Assembly (NCBI GenBank): GCA_019188255.1
Contig: JAETXT010000001.1
Coordinates: 2,666,001 to 2,730,000, forward strand
Source: Verticillium longisporum
Lineage: Eukaryota; Ascomycota; Sordariomycetes; Glomerellales; Plectosphaerellaceae
Direction of reading: 5' to 3'
DNA: 64,000 bases
Of the stretch, positions 51,976-63,092 are shown piece by piece (within the stretch, counting starts at the first letter, position 1; every line of letters begins with the position of its first letter). Made by a program: the position numbers and the translations under genes. Under the pieces are notes generated by a model. The model saw only the letters and a list, made by a program, of their open reading frames with translations. It made no database searches and was not told the DNA's origin.

Positions 51976-54606
51976 ATGGGCCGACAACAATCACACATGG
52001 CCTTGGTCCTGGCTTTTTCCTTCCTTCAATGCCTCGGCATCCACCAGGTCGTGGCGGCCGATGATACACCCGGCAATGGACCGGCATCCATTCTCACCAG
52101 CGAAATTGGGCGCCTCAACAACGAGAGTCTCTTCTGGGGTCCCTACAAGCCCAACCTCTACTTTGGCGTCCGGCCCAGGACTGCCAACCCTCTCTGGACT
52201 GGGCTGATGTGGGCCAAGGTCGACAGCTTCCAAGATGTTCAGACTGGTACGCGCTAGATGAGCCACTCTATCCGTCTTGCTTTTGGTCATCATGGACGAA
52301 TGCTAACAAGGACAGGCTTCCGGTACACTTGTGAGCAGCACGAGATCAACGGCTACGGCTGGGATGAGTACGACGCGCGCAAGGGCGGTGTGCAGTCCAT
52401 TCATGACGAGGCGAATCACATTGACATCACCACCTCCTTCGTCAAGGTCCCCGGCGGTGCCCATGGAGGCAGCTGGGCGGCTCGGATCAAGGGGTCCCTC
52501 GCGAGGGCGCCCCTGCGAACCTCAAGACCATGGTCCACTACTACATTGCCCAGGACGGCCAGGGCGCCGAGCTGACCATCGACACCGAGGGCGACAGCAC
52601 GGGGTTCGACCAGGACATCACCTTCAAGGGCAAGTCGGCCGACCTCGGCGCCTACCAGCTCGTCGTCACGAACGGCGAGGGCGACCGCCCGGCCGGCGAA
52701 CACCTGCTGTCGGAAACGAGGCGCGACGACAAGACCATTGTCAACTCCCTGCAGGCGCCCGACAACATGTCGTGGCAGGCCAGGGGCATCGTGTACAAGC
52801 AGATCCAGGAGTCGGTCAAGGCCGTGCAGGAGGAGCACAACCCCGAGGACCCGCTTCCTCCGTGGGTGGTCTACCAGCTCCAGAACAACCCCGGAACCGG
52901 CAACGTTCAGATTGTGCAAAAGATGTTCGAGGGCGCCTTCGAGTTTGACGTCCTCTTCTCGTCGGCGTCGGCGGGCGCCGAGCTCAAGCCTGCCGACCTC
53001 ACTCGGGAGATCCAGACCAACTCTGCGTTCTTCAACGGCAGGTTCTCCTCCGTCTTTGATCTCCAGGCGCCCTTTACGGCCGACAAGTACAAGACGTTCG
53101 GCAAGAGCATGCTCTCCAACCTCATCGGCGGCATTGGTTTCTTCCACGGCGACCACCTCGTCGACAAGTCGTACGCACCCGAGTATGACGAAGAGAACGA
53201 GGGCTTCTGGGAGGAGGCGGCCGCCGCCCGAGCCCGTAAGCAGCAGGAGCTCGACGGTCCCCACGAGCTCTTCACCAGCGTGCCCTCGCGGTCCTTCTTC
53301 CCGCGTGGCTTCCTCTGGGACGAGGGCTTCCACCTCATTCCCATTGCCGACTGGGATATCGACCTCACGCTGGAGATTGTCAAGAGCTGGTTCAACCTGA
53401 TTGACGAGGACGGATGGATCGCGCGCGAGCAGATCCTCGGGCCCGAAGCCCGCAGCAAGGTCCCCGAAGAGTTCCAGGTCCAGTACCCCCACTATGCCAA
53501 CCCGCCCACCCTCTTCCTCATCATTGAGGATTTCATGGAGCGCCTGCGGAAGAACAACGGCACCCGGGCTGCCGAGAAGGAGACCTTTTCCCCCAAGGAG
53601 TCTCTCCAGACGGCGCACCTCGACAATGTCGAGCTCGGCGAGGAGTACCTCCGCAGGATCTACCCCCTGCTGCGCCGACAGTACGACTGGTTCCGCAAGA
53701 CGCAGCGCGGCGACATCAAGTCCTACGACCGCGACGCCTTTTCGACCAAGGAGGGGTACCGGTGGCGCGGCAGGACCGAGACGCACATTCTCACCAGTGG
53801 TCTGGACGACTACCCTCGGCCGCAGCCTCCCCACCCGGGCGAGCTCCATGTCGATCTCATGTCCTGGGTCGGTCTGATGACCAAGTCGCTCATGAACATT
53901 GCCGACGCCCTCGGCATGCGGGAGGATGTCGACAAGTACAAGACGACCCTCACCGCCATCGAGCGCAACCTCGACGATCTGCACTGGTCCGAGAAGCACG
54001 GCTGCTACTGCGACGCCACCATTGACGACTTTGAGGAGCACGCCCTCGTTTGCCACAAGGGCTACATCTCGCTGTTCCCCTTCCTCGTTGGCCTGATGCA
54101 GCCCGAGGACCCCAAGCTGGGTAAGATTCTCGACCTCCTCGCGGACGAGGAGGAGCTGTTCAGCCCCCACGGACTCAGGAGTCTCAGTCCGAAGGACGAG
54201 TTTTACGGAACAAACGAGAACTACTGGAGGAGCCCCGTCTGGATGCCCATCAACTACATGGCGGTCACGCAGCTCAAGGTAAGCCAAGTCGACCACGGTC
54301 GCCACCCCGTCTGTACCAAGTTTGCTCCTGCATCATGTTTGCTCACCTCTCTCGCGCCAGAACATCGCCACCCAGAAGGGCCCCTTCCAGGAGCGCGCCC
54401 GGGACATCTACACGCGCCTCCGCACGAACCTCGTCGACACCGTCTTCGAGAGCTGGCAGGCGACCGGCTTCGCCTGGGAGCAGTACGACCCCGAGACGGG
54501 CAAGGGCCAGCGCACGCAGCACTTTACCGGCTGGACGAGCCTCGTCGTCAAGATTATGGCCATGGAGGACCTCAGCCAGGGCGGCCGGGCCAAGGACGAG
54601 CTCTGA
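51976..54606 (+). CDS. CWH41: mannosyl-oligosaccharide glucosidase (glucosidase I, GH63) with a 1-nt frameshift
   Basis: The model is join(51976..52246,52316..54278,54361..54606), about 826 aa if one base is restored. Introns are 69 and 82 nt. The enzyme removes the terminal alpha-1,2-glucose from Glc3Man9GlcNAc2 in the ER, the first N-glycan trimming step. Seen: an N-terminal hydrophobic signal/anchor ([20 protein letters not shown]), then [35 protein letters not shown] and GGIGFFHGD. The GH63 catalytic core is [20 protein letters not shown], followed by [12 protein letters not shown] [26 protein letters not shown] and FTGWTSLVV. After SWAARIKGS the frame shifts by one base in the CCC run at 52496-52498 before [14 protein letters not shown]; no intron fits. 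Everything else is intact, so a missing base in the assembly is likely. Confidence 0.9.
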
Positions 54607-56571
54607 ACCGCCCGGATGGTTTGATGCGGCGTTTGTGTATGTGCTCTATGCAGCCGAAATGCATGGAGGCAGGCTGTGCGTGAAAAGCATTGCATTGTTG
54701 ATGATAGAGCGCGCGCGCACATGATGATAGAGCATTGGCAATAGCGATTCTAACACTTGCTCTTCCAAACGCCGAAGCCCGATGCCGTCAAACGGCGATG
54801 CACCACGGTCCAACGGGCGATGCACCGCGTCCCAATCGCCGATGACATGTTCCGCAGCAGCAATGCAGTCAGTCTCCAGGCACCCAGCGTCCCATTACTC
54901 AGCCCAGTGCACGCAGAAATGCACACACTCACTCCTACCTATGAAGACCCCCGGCCCAACCATTCCCCCGAGGTCGCGCTCTTGTTCTCACGACATCCGC
55001 GGTGCCGCGCCAGGGGCTGGCCCCATTGCTGCGGACAAGTCCGCGCCGCACTCGACCGTCCAAAGCAGGATCCCTTCGGCGAGCCGAATCGGGCAACCCT
55101 GCCGGTTACGTACGTGGGGCGTCCCATGTTTCCACGGTACGACCACGCATCTCGGTATCCAGTTGTAGGATGAACCACAAGGATACAATGGTATCCGTCA
55201 AGAGCAGAAAAATAGAAACAGCCGTGTTGCCTTTTTCCAGCCCGCCTCATGTGTCACTCTCCCCCCCTTGCGCTTTCTTTCAGAGTCACATCGCGCGCAT
55301 ATGATTGTACGGGAAGGAGGGTGGGAAGGGGGGGGCCAAAATGATCACGGACTTGTCTTCAAATGTCCTGCGCGCGCGTCGAGGGGTGAGCGAGCTGCTA
55401 CGTCATAAAGGCGGAGCTTGGGAACGCGGCGCAGAGGTGCGGACCGCGTATTTGGGGGGAGGGGGAGGGGGCTGGTGAGCGCCTGTTGTCATGTGCTGAG
55501 TGAGTTGATTAAGTAAGGGCCGGGATTTGATTTGAAATGAGGAGCGTGAATGGGGGTTTCGTCACGACGCCTTTCCGATATGTCGGGGTTTGATCTCGGC
55601 TTTCGAACATGGCAAAGCCGGACGCCTCGGGGCAGAGACGCCTCGGGGCAGAGAGTGGAGGGTCGCGGAATGCGTGCCGCGAGCGAGGCGAGACGGGTGC
55701 GCGCGATGGAGGGGGGGTTAGCGGGAGTGAGGAACAGAGAAGGTAGGGAGACCACATGACACGGCACGCGATGCGCTGGGACGGAAAAAGAGGGTGTGCT
55801 GCTGGCGGACGCCTGAGTCAAATTGTCATCCTCCCGGGGCCACGTCCATGTTGTCGGGGCCGCACTCCCAGATCCTCGGAATCGGTCGCCAGTTGGAAGC
55901 CTGAACCATGTACCCCCCTGCCTAGCTGCCATGACAGACAAGGGGGGGGGGGACTATTCTACCTTACTCACCTTGGAGGGGAGGATGGGAGAGTTTTGGG
56001 CACAGGGTGGTCAGCAGCAGCCGGATTGGGTGTATGCTAATCGGGCCTGCCAAGCTGGGCGCTTCCGAAGATAACTGGACCTGTACGCCTGGCGCTTAGC
56101 GAGGGTTGGTGGTGAGACGACATATTTCGGTGCCTTCACGTCTTGCGAAGGGCGTGGTCTTGTCAGACGAGGGGAGGACGTGAGTGGTGTGGCAGGGCAC
56201 CTTGGCGAGGAGAAGGACGTCTTCCACGTGGCGCGGAGCCGCAAAGGGAATAGAATGTCATGTCGAGACGACATTCTGCTTTTGCTTGGAAATCCGCAGT
56301 CATCTCGGGTGTGGTCGATTTGTCGTTTCATTGGAGAGCTTGCGCGATGCCGTCTGACATGCCAGCCGCCGTCGTAGGCATGGATCTTGCGGTATGGTGG
56401 AGCCTGGAAGATGTATACGAGTATAGAACCTTTGGGGGTGGCAGTCTGTCGTCGAATTAAGGAGCTGTAAGGCTGGTGCGAACGGCCCCCAGCGCTCCTC
56501 CGGCGCTTGTCGAGCGGGAGCCAGCGGAGCCGAAGCGCTGGTGCCGCGCTGCGCTTCAGCGCTAGGGACCT

Positions 56572-56605
56572 GGCACCTGGTAGGTACCTGGTAGGTAGGT
56601 GGGTC
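56572..56605. repeat. CCTGGTAGGTACC motif cluster
   Basis: A smaller, diverged copy of the GGTACC palindrome cluster also found at 4765, 24940, 32153 and 36472. Confidence 0.6.
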
Positions 56606-59004
56606 AGGCAGGCAAGCCACTGAAGCACAGCGCACCTCCCCCCGGTTTCAGTGGTTGACCCTGCTGGAGCGGCCGTGTGGTGGGGTCTCGCTTCTGTCCT
56701 GCCCTGCCCTGCCCTGGTCCTCGGGCTGGTCCTGCTCCGCCTACCGGCTCAGGTCCCTTCCGCTGTGTGGTTGTGTGGTGCTTACGCTTACTGCACTCAC
56801 AGCAAGAACCGAGATCTCGCTCGCTTTCCTTCGTCCCCTCCATGCTCATTCATCCAAGACGACATGTCCATCTTACGCCAAGGCCGCTGGTGTTCTCCAT
56901 TGTCGCTTGAGACCCTGTATCTCGCGCGAACTATCCCACCCGACATCCCGCGCCGTCCTCACGGCTGCCTGCGGGGGCCACATCACCTGCTGGCCCAATA
57001 TAGTGTCACCTGTCGCGACTAGGGGCGGTTAGTCCCTTGAAAGGCAAGCAAGTTAGCGTATCCGTCTCCCGACACTCTCCACCTCGTGGTGCCAGTACAT
57101 GTACGCGCAAAGCAACAGAGGAGCCAAGGGAGCGTAGGGGACTCTCCACCACCCCGCATGCCCTGTCAAGCCTGTGTCGGAGGAGCCCCATCTGCTAGCT
57201 GCGAGCTGAGCGCCGTACGTCTTTGGCTGCCTCTTTCATTCTGAACAAGTCGGGGGATGGGAAGACAATTCTCACGGCCTCATTTCCGACTTGCCCAATC
57301 GTGAGGCCCACGCCGCCGGCGAAGACCGAGCCATGTCGTCAACTTGCAGGCCGTCACGAGCAAGCGTACAGTCAGAACACAGAACAACCCGGAATTAGGT
57401 CCGTGGCAAGACGAACCGCAACGAAACGAAACGGAAGACGACGAAACATATGGCACAGTCACGCGGGCGCTGGCGGGTGAGATGACTGGGCTGCCTGGGC
57501 TGCCTGGGCCTCGCTATGTCATCAATGGACCACCACGGGCCATGCACCCCCGAGTCTCTCCGGTGCATTCGGCAAGGGCACGCAATGGCGTCGCCATATG
57601 CTTCGTCGTATGCTCGTCGTATGCTCGTCGTATGCTTCGTCGTACCGGCATTCGAATGCATTCACCGACCATCGTTGGCCAGACCCAAATGACAAATGTC
57701 GACTCCTTACCAGGCAGCACCTTCTACTGCAGCGACCTGTCGACTGCTCGGCCATAGGGGTTTAGCTATCATCGACCGACGGTCATACTCTCTCGTCCAC
57801 GGCACTGCCATCCTTCGGCCTGGAGTCATCCGGGGGGATTGCGCATGTGGCAAGCTGCATTACATCTACCCAACTGCCAATGCCAGGCGGCAATGCCAGG
57901 CACTGGAACAACAACTGGGAAGGCATAATCAGGACACCGGACGCTGGAAACGGGAACCAACACTTGGCCCTTGTCCTCGTTCTCTGGGAGCTGCACCACT
58001 TGGTACTAGGCGTAAGCCACGGTCTTTTCTTGTCTTCTGCCACACGTGCTACTCGGCGTCAAGGCCCTTACTCATCCCCTCTCCTCTGTCGTAAACGGAG
58101 TTTGGGCCCACCATCCAAGCACATCACCAGTGCACAGCCCGGCCACACGCACGATCGTGCGACTAGAAGGGCAGCCTACTTTGTACATTGCATGCCTACC
58201 AGGGTACGGTACGATGGGGGGTGGCTGGCTGGTGCTTACGTTACATGTCCTCTGACGAGATACTTGGTCTACCGTCGAGTACCCTTTCCATCATCCACTT
58301 CAGCCTTATGGAGTCGCACGGAGCTTGGCTAGATTCGTCCACGATTGGGTGCTTGGGTCGTTTCCAGAGAGATTCCATGCAGGCCCTGCAGCGACCGCCT
58401 GTCACCTCGCCCCGTCGCTGGGTCTCTGGGCGCTGGCAGGGCATACTGACAATCTGGTCTCTTGGTGTCGTCCCCGAAATTCGTCTCGAGACCCCCATCT
58501 CTGTTCGTCACCCATTCATACCCTGGATCACACCCCTGGCAACCTAGCCTACTGCCGCACCACGCACCACGCACCACGCACAGCACATGTCCATGTCCAC
58601 GCGCACCCTACACCCTCCGAGAATGCGGTTTACGATCAACTGCCTGTGGATGCCGGACCCATCCGGACTTGACCTCAGGCCTTGGCCACACAGAAGCAGC
58701 CGGTTGGTACACAGACCGAGAGCTGAGGGCCCAAGAGACACCGAGCCTCAAGTGAGGTACCGCTGCCCACTGCCATCCGCCTGCGCATATTCTTGTATTC
58801 CCGTCCTCCAGTCACCTCTTTGCGGCATCCGCAACTGCGTGAGCCATGCCTTTTCCGTCGTGTCCCCCTGACCCTCCACCTCCCGTTGAGGCGGAGGGCC
58901 ATCCTCTGCGTCCCAAGATACCAGCCGGTCCAGTCGCAGCCCTCAGCACTGTCACCTACCTTTGAGACGTCATGGGCTGGTCAGCCAGACTTGCCTTTGA
59001 TTTC

Positions 59005-59012
59005 TATATAAG
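59005..59012 (+). promoter_or_regulatory. TATA box (TATATAAG) of the small repeat-protein gene
   Basis: TATATAAG lies 257 bp upstream of the ATG at 59269. It is followed by a long CT/CA-rich leader (ACAATCACCATCAGCTTCAC and further), a common layout for strongly inducible fungal genes. The leader has no upstream in-frame stop back to 58972. Confidence 0.65.
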
Positions 59013-59268
59013 ACTTGGGTCCAGTGCCCCTGATGAGGAAGATTTTTTTGAACAATCACCATCAGCTTCACACTCTCATACAGCACAGTCTTGCATTTAT
59101 AAGCCATTGCAGTTGTTGAACTTCCTCCACCAGCATACAAATCTTCACTTACCATTCATCTACCTGCTTGTACTGCTTCATATCAAGCCACCAGAAATCT
59201 ACTATCCTCCATATCATCAAGATCTTTGTTCAAGTCACCTTTGCTCAAGTCACCTTGACATCCTCACA

Positions 59269-59466
59269 ATGGCCGGCTACACATTTGAGTTTGCTCCCAC
59301 CGCTGCGCCGTTCGGCCGCTCGGGCTACAACAAGGGCGACGACGACGACGAGGGCCAGAACAAGGGCCGCTCGGGTTACAACAAGGGCGACGACGACGAC
59401 GACGAAGGCCAGAACAAGGGTCGTTCGGGCTACAACAAGAGTGGCGACGACGAGGATGACAAATGA
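59269..59466 (+). CDS. 65-aa hydrophilic repeat protein
   Basis: No intron was needed. After MAGYTFEFAPTAAPF come three copies of a 15-20 residue unit: GRSGYNKGDDDDEGQNK, GRSGYNKGDDDDDEGQNK, and a shortened GRSGYNKSGDDEDDK. The protein is acidic, with no membrane or signal sequence, and is probably disordered. The start follows CACA, a good fungal context, and a clear TATA box with a long leader lies upstream. By design it resembles small stress- or conidiation-induced proteins of fungi, but the family was not recognised and the function is unknown. The repeats at DNA level are also alike, which suggests recent expansion. Confidence 0.7.
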   Translation: MAGYTFEFAPTAAPFGRSGYNKGDDDDEGQNKGRSGYNKGDDDDDEGQNKGRSGYNKSGDDEDDK

Positions 59467-60531
59467 GGAGCCTCTCCCCACCAAGAGGTCCACCCCCACC
59501 ACTGTCCCTTTTCTCGCCCGCCGCATATCTCAGGGGGCTGGCCTTGTCGTTCGAGCGCCCGTGTCTCAGATCGACGGTCAGATGTGGGGTGGGGCAGGAG
59601 GGACGCTGCCGTTCGACCGTGGGCCCGGTAAGCGGGAGGCGGGCCGGGCATCAAGGGGCTTTAGCCTGGGCCCTGAGCCAGCCAGGCGGCGCCTGCGGCC
59701 GCTTCTGCGTGGCAAGGGCGGGAGGCGGTCTGGACGACGATACACGGTGTTGCGGCCCTGATAGAAAAGGGGGGCGGGAGGGGGGTGGAGGACAACGACG
59801 AAAGGGGGGGCCAGGCATGTCGTCGATCTTCCACAAGGTCACGAGCTTGTACGAGTACGCGGATTGGCATTCCAAGATTGGGAGGCTCACGCCGGGAATT
59901 TCTCAGGTTGCATGTTACAGTACAGGTTAGATACACGGGCGGGTGGAGACTGGTGTTTTGTTTTTGTTCTCTCTCGGAAAGACTGCGCGTGCTTTTAAAG
60001 ATTGGTGGCGCTCAGGTAGTGCTTAGGTAGACAGAACGGTAGCAACAGGTCTGCAGGGCGCTTTCAGTTTCAGTCAATCTCTCGTGCCTCGAGCCCAGAG
60101 CTTCCTCGTCATGTTATTGGTGCTTTCCGTCTTTCGCCAGGGCCACTTGCTGACCGGCCTTGTCCTTCCGGTGTGTGCAGCAATCATGGTTATAGCCGGC
60201 CGTTTCACACATGGTCACGGCTTACACCGACTGATTTTTAGGGTGGTGGTGAAAAGGGTGGGTGGGTATCGAACATGGGATCCAAAAACGCGGGACGCTC
60301 TTCGGCCCTTTTTCCCTCTTCGTTCCAAAATATACATTGAGCCTCATCGGCCGCCGGGGGAAACGGGGGCACGCTGACGGCGGGCGAACCTGCAACGACA
60401 CGCATCTAGGCCCCTCTTTGTATTTGCCCCACGGGAGAAGCCAAGCCAATAGCTCGGGTGGTATGAGAGGGCGATACACGTACAGCGTCTGCCAGGCACT
60501 CAGGCTACGGAATAGAGGCGGGATGGTGGTC
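59467..60531. other. convergent intergenic region, no gene seen
   Basis: About 1.07 kb lies between the small repeat protein (+) and MSS1 (-). It contains G-rich runs near 59770-59812 and no repeats of note. Short open frames were judged to be chance. Confidence 0.5.
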
Positions 60532-62543
60532 TCATTTGCCGACGCAGAATCTGGATGAGGGATCACATGTCAGTCATCATAAGCATATCGAACCAGCATT
60601 CGACGAGAAGGACAAGGCAGCAAAATTTGCATGTCAGGAGAGGTAGGAGAGGGGGGTGGGAAAGGGGAAGGATCAAGAGGAGCGGGTGATAGAGAACAAC
60701 TCACTTCTCAAAGATGACACCCAGCACCTCCTCGACATCGCCCCCCTCGCCGCGGCCAGTGATCTTGGCCAGACACTCGGCCGCGTACCGCAGGTGCTCC
60801 GCCGCGAGCACGACGTCGGGGTCCTGCTGGTGGTCGCCTGCCTCGGCGATGGCCATGTACTCGTCGAGCCAGGCGCCGCACTGGTCCAGCAGCTGCCTCT
60901 GGCGCGCCGTGACGCCCAGCATGTCCTGCATCTCGACGGGCAGGCTCGTCATGTCGCCAAAGAGGCCGGCGAGCGTGTCGATGAAGGTGTCGATGCCGCC
61001 GCCGCTGCTGCTGCGAGTCCCGCGAGAGGTGGCGTCCTGCGCCTCCCTGCACGATATGGCGAGCGTGGGCACGTCGCGTAGCGCGGGGGTCGCCCGGCCT
61101 ATCTCGGCGTGGAACGACTCGAGCAGGGATGAGAAGGTGGCGGCATCGACAGCGTCCCGCTTGTTGACGACGAGGATCGCTGCCTGGGCCTGCGCGGCGA
61201 GCTCGACCGTCTCCGCGTCGTAGACAATCGCATGGCCGTCAGGGGTCGGCTCAACGGCGGCCAGCACGACGACAATGTGCGAGTCGAGCGCCTTCTGCTT
61301 GGCGCGGCGGATGCCCTCCCTCTCCACGGCGCCTACCGACCCCCACTCTCGAGGCTCGCCTCACCCCTGAATCCAGCCGTGTCGGCAAAGAGGCAGAGAA
61401 ATCCGCGGATGTCGAGGCTTGCCTCGACTATGTCCCTCGTGGTGCCTGCCTCGCCCGACACGATCGACGCCTCGCGGCCAATGACGAGGTTCATGAGCGA
61501 GCTCTTGCCCACGTTCGGGGGTCCCAGCAGGGCGATGCGGATACCGCTCCTCAGAAGCTCGCTCGGCGCTCCGGCGGCCTCGTGCCTGCGGATGCCCTCG
61601 AGGATCTCGACGACAAGCCCGCTGACGTTGCGCAGCAGCTCGGCGGGGGACTCATCAAAGTGCTGGTCCTCCGAAAAGTCGATCAGCGCCTCGAGCTCGG
61701 CGCGCGCTGCCAGCAGCGTCGCGCGCCATTCCTCGTAGGTGCGGCCCAGGGCGCCAGACGAGCCCCTGACGGCGGCCAGGCGCTGCTGCTCCGTGTCGGC
61801 GGCCAGGGTGTCGCCCAGGCTCTCGACCTGCGTGAGATCGAGGCGGTCGTTGAGGAAGGCGCGGCGCGTGAACTCGCCCGGCTCAGCGTAGCGGACGATG
61901 GCCGAGGGACTAGCGCACCTTGGAATGGCGGCGAGGACGGCCTTGACGGTGGCCTGGCCGCCGTGCACATGGAGTTCGAGGACGTCATCGCCTGTGACGG
62001 TCCTGGGGCCGGCAAAGTAGAGGATCAGGGCGCTGGGATCGAGAACGTTGCCCGTTGGTGGCGCGCTGGGATCGTAGAGGGTGCGCACCGTGGCTTGGCG
62101 GGGTGAAGGCAGGGCTCTGGACGGACAGAGCTGGCGATAGATCTGGGACAAGCGGTCAACTGTCTGGTGATCTGACGTCCCAAGGCATCAGTCATACGTA
62201 CATCCAGACAGGCCGGGCCAGAGATGCGAATGACCGCGATGCCGGCGCGGCCTTGTGCTGTGGACAGGGCGTAGATGGTGTCCTCGGTGAAGGCCGACTC
62301 GACCCGAGTCGTCATCAACCGTGTCCCTGGGCTCCGCCACCGTCTACATGACGCAGTGGAGCGGTGGTTCGGGAGAGAGGCTGGGGCTGGGGCTGACAAG
62401 ACGCGCGCTGCATAGCTTGTTGAGCCGCAGCTCAAGCTGCAGGTGTTGGTGTAGATGCAGTTGCTGACGTGACGCCACGGCTGTGAGGACGGGGTCCGAG
62501 TCCGGCCGAGACGCAGCACCACCGGCCGGGCGATGGGGAGCAT
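60532..62543 (-). CDS. MSS1: mitochondrial tRNA-modification GTPase (MnmE/TrmE type) with a frameshift
   Basis: The model is complement(join(60532..60550,60705..62142,62202..62543)), about 599 aa if one base is restored. Introns are 59 and 154 nt; the last exon is only 19 nt and encodes the end of the catalytic FCVGK motif. With MTO1, the enzyme installs the carboxymethylaminomethyl group at U34 of mitochondrial tRNAs. Seen: an Arg-rich N-terminus without acidic residues (MLPIARPVVLRLGRTR), a likely matrix-targeting peptide. Next come TEDTIYALSTAQGRAGIAVI, DVLELHVHGGQATV and EPGEFTRRAFLN. The GTPase motifs are G1 GPPNVGKSS (~321), G2 EAGTTRD, G3 DTAGFR (~368) and G4 NKRD. The frame changes after EASLES, in the five-C run at 61340-61344, before VGAVEREGIRRAK. 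The ATG at 62543 is chosen because it supplies the targeting peptide. Confidence 0.9.
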
Positions 62544-63092
62544 TGGCTGTGAATGAGGGACAGGGGCGCTATGAGATGCCGAAGGACGGTGATGAACTCA
62601 TGTTGGACTGGGGAAGATGAGGCACCTCAAGTGACAAGAGGAAAAGGAGAGGTTCGTGATGGAGAGGTTGAACTGGCTTAGATGCATCACCTCGATTGAG
62701 CGGCAGAGAGCGGCAGAGAGCAAGTGCGACCCACTCAGCCCACGAAATGGGGAAGTTGCGTCGAGCTTGTGTAAAGTGACTCTTGCCATTGGCTGCCAAC
62801 CCCGGGCTTCCGCCGTCTTATCTTATCGCACCACCGGGACCCCTGCCGCTTGGCCGCAGCTCTGAAATTTTTCTGGTTCTCAGTAGAGTTCAGATGTCCA
62901 GTTGTCCCTGGGCCCAGAAAGAAAAAATCCCAGGCCCCCGCCAATTCCTTAGCAGCAGAAGACAAGAAGACAGCGACGACGAGCGACCTCGAGCTCGGCC
63001 CTCTCCTTCTCTTCCCCAGAGAAAAGCGACAAGAGTCACCCGAAACCCAGATTGTCCCCTCAAGTTCAGACAAGCGTCTGCATTTGTTCATC
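62544..63092. promoter_or_regulatory. divergent promoter of MSS1 and MAK16
   Basis: The 549-bp gap holds both promoters. A CCATTGGC element (reverse CCAAT) lies at 62786-62793. No other gene seen. Confidence 0.5.

Larger units (their letters stand above)
54607..59268. other. 4.7-kb region without a supportable gene
   Basis: Overlapping short frames occur on both strands but none has consistent composition, family motifs or a credible intron set. Recognisable items are a G homopolymer at about 55329-55335 and a CCTGGTAGGTACCTGG cluster at 56572-56605. There are also ATGCTCGTCGT repeats at 57600-57645, GCACCAC repeats at 58558-58580, and the TATA-containing promoter of the next gene at its right end. 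It may contain unannotated non-coding transcripts. Confidence 0.5.

Noticed and set aside
54607..58900. several 100-200 codon frames (for example 56011-56628 minus, 56651-57022 plus)
   Set aside because: They overlap on both strands, have biased compositions without motifs, and no start or splice evidence favours one.
60250..60290. tRNA-like TTCGA T-loop sequence
   Set aside because: No complementary T-stem, acceptor stem or anticodon arm could be folded around it on either strand.
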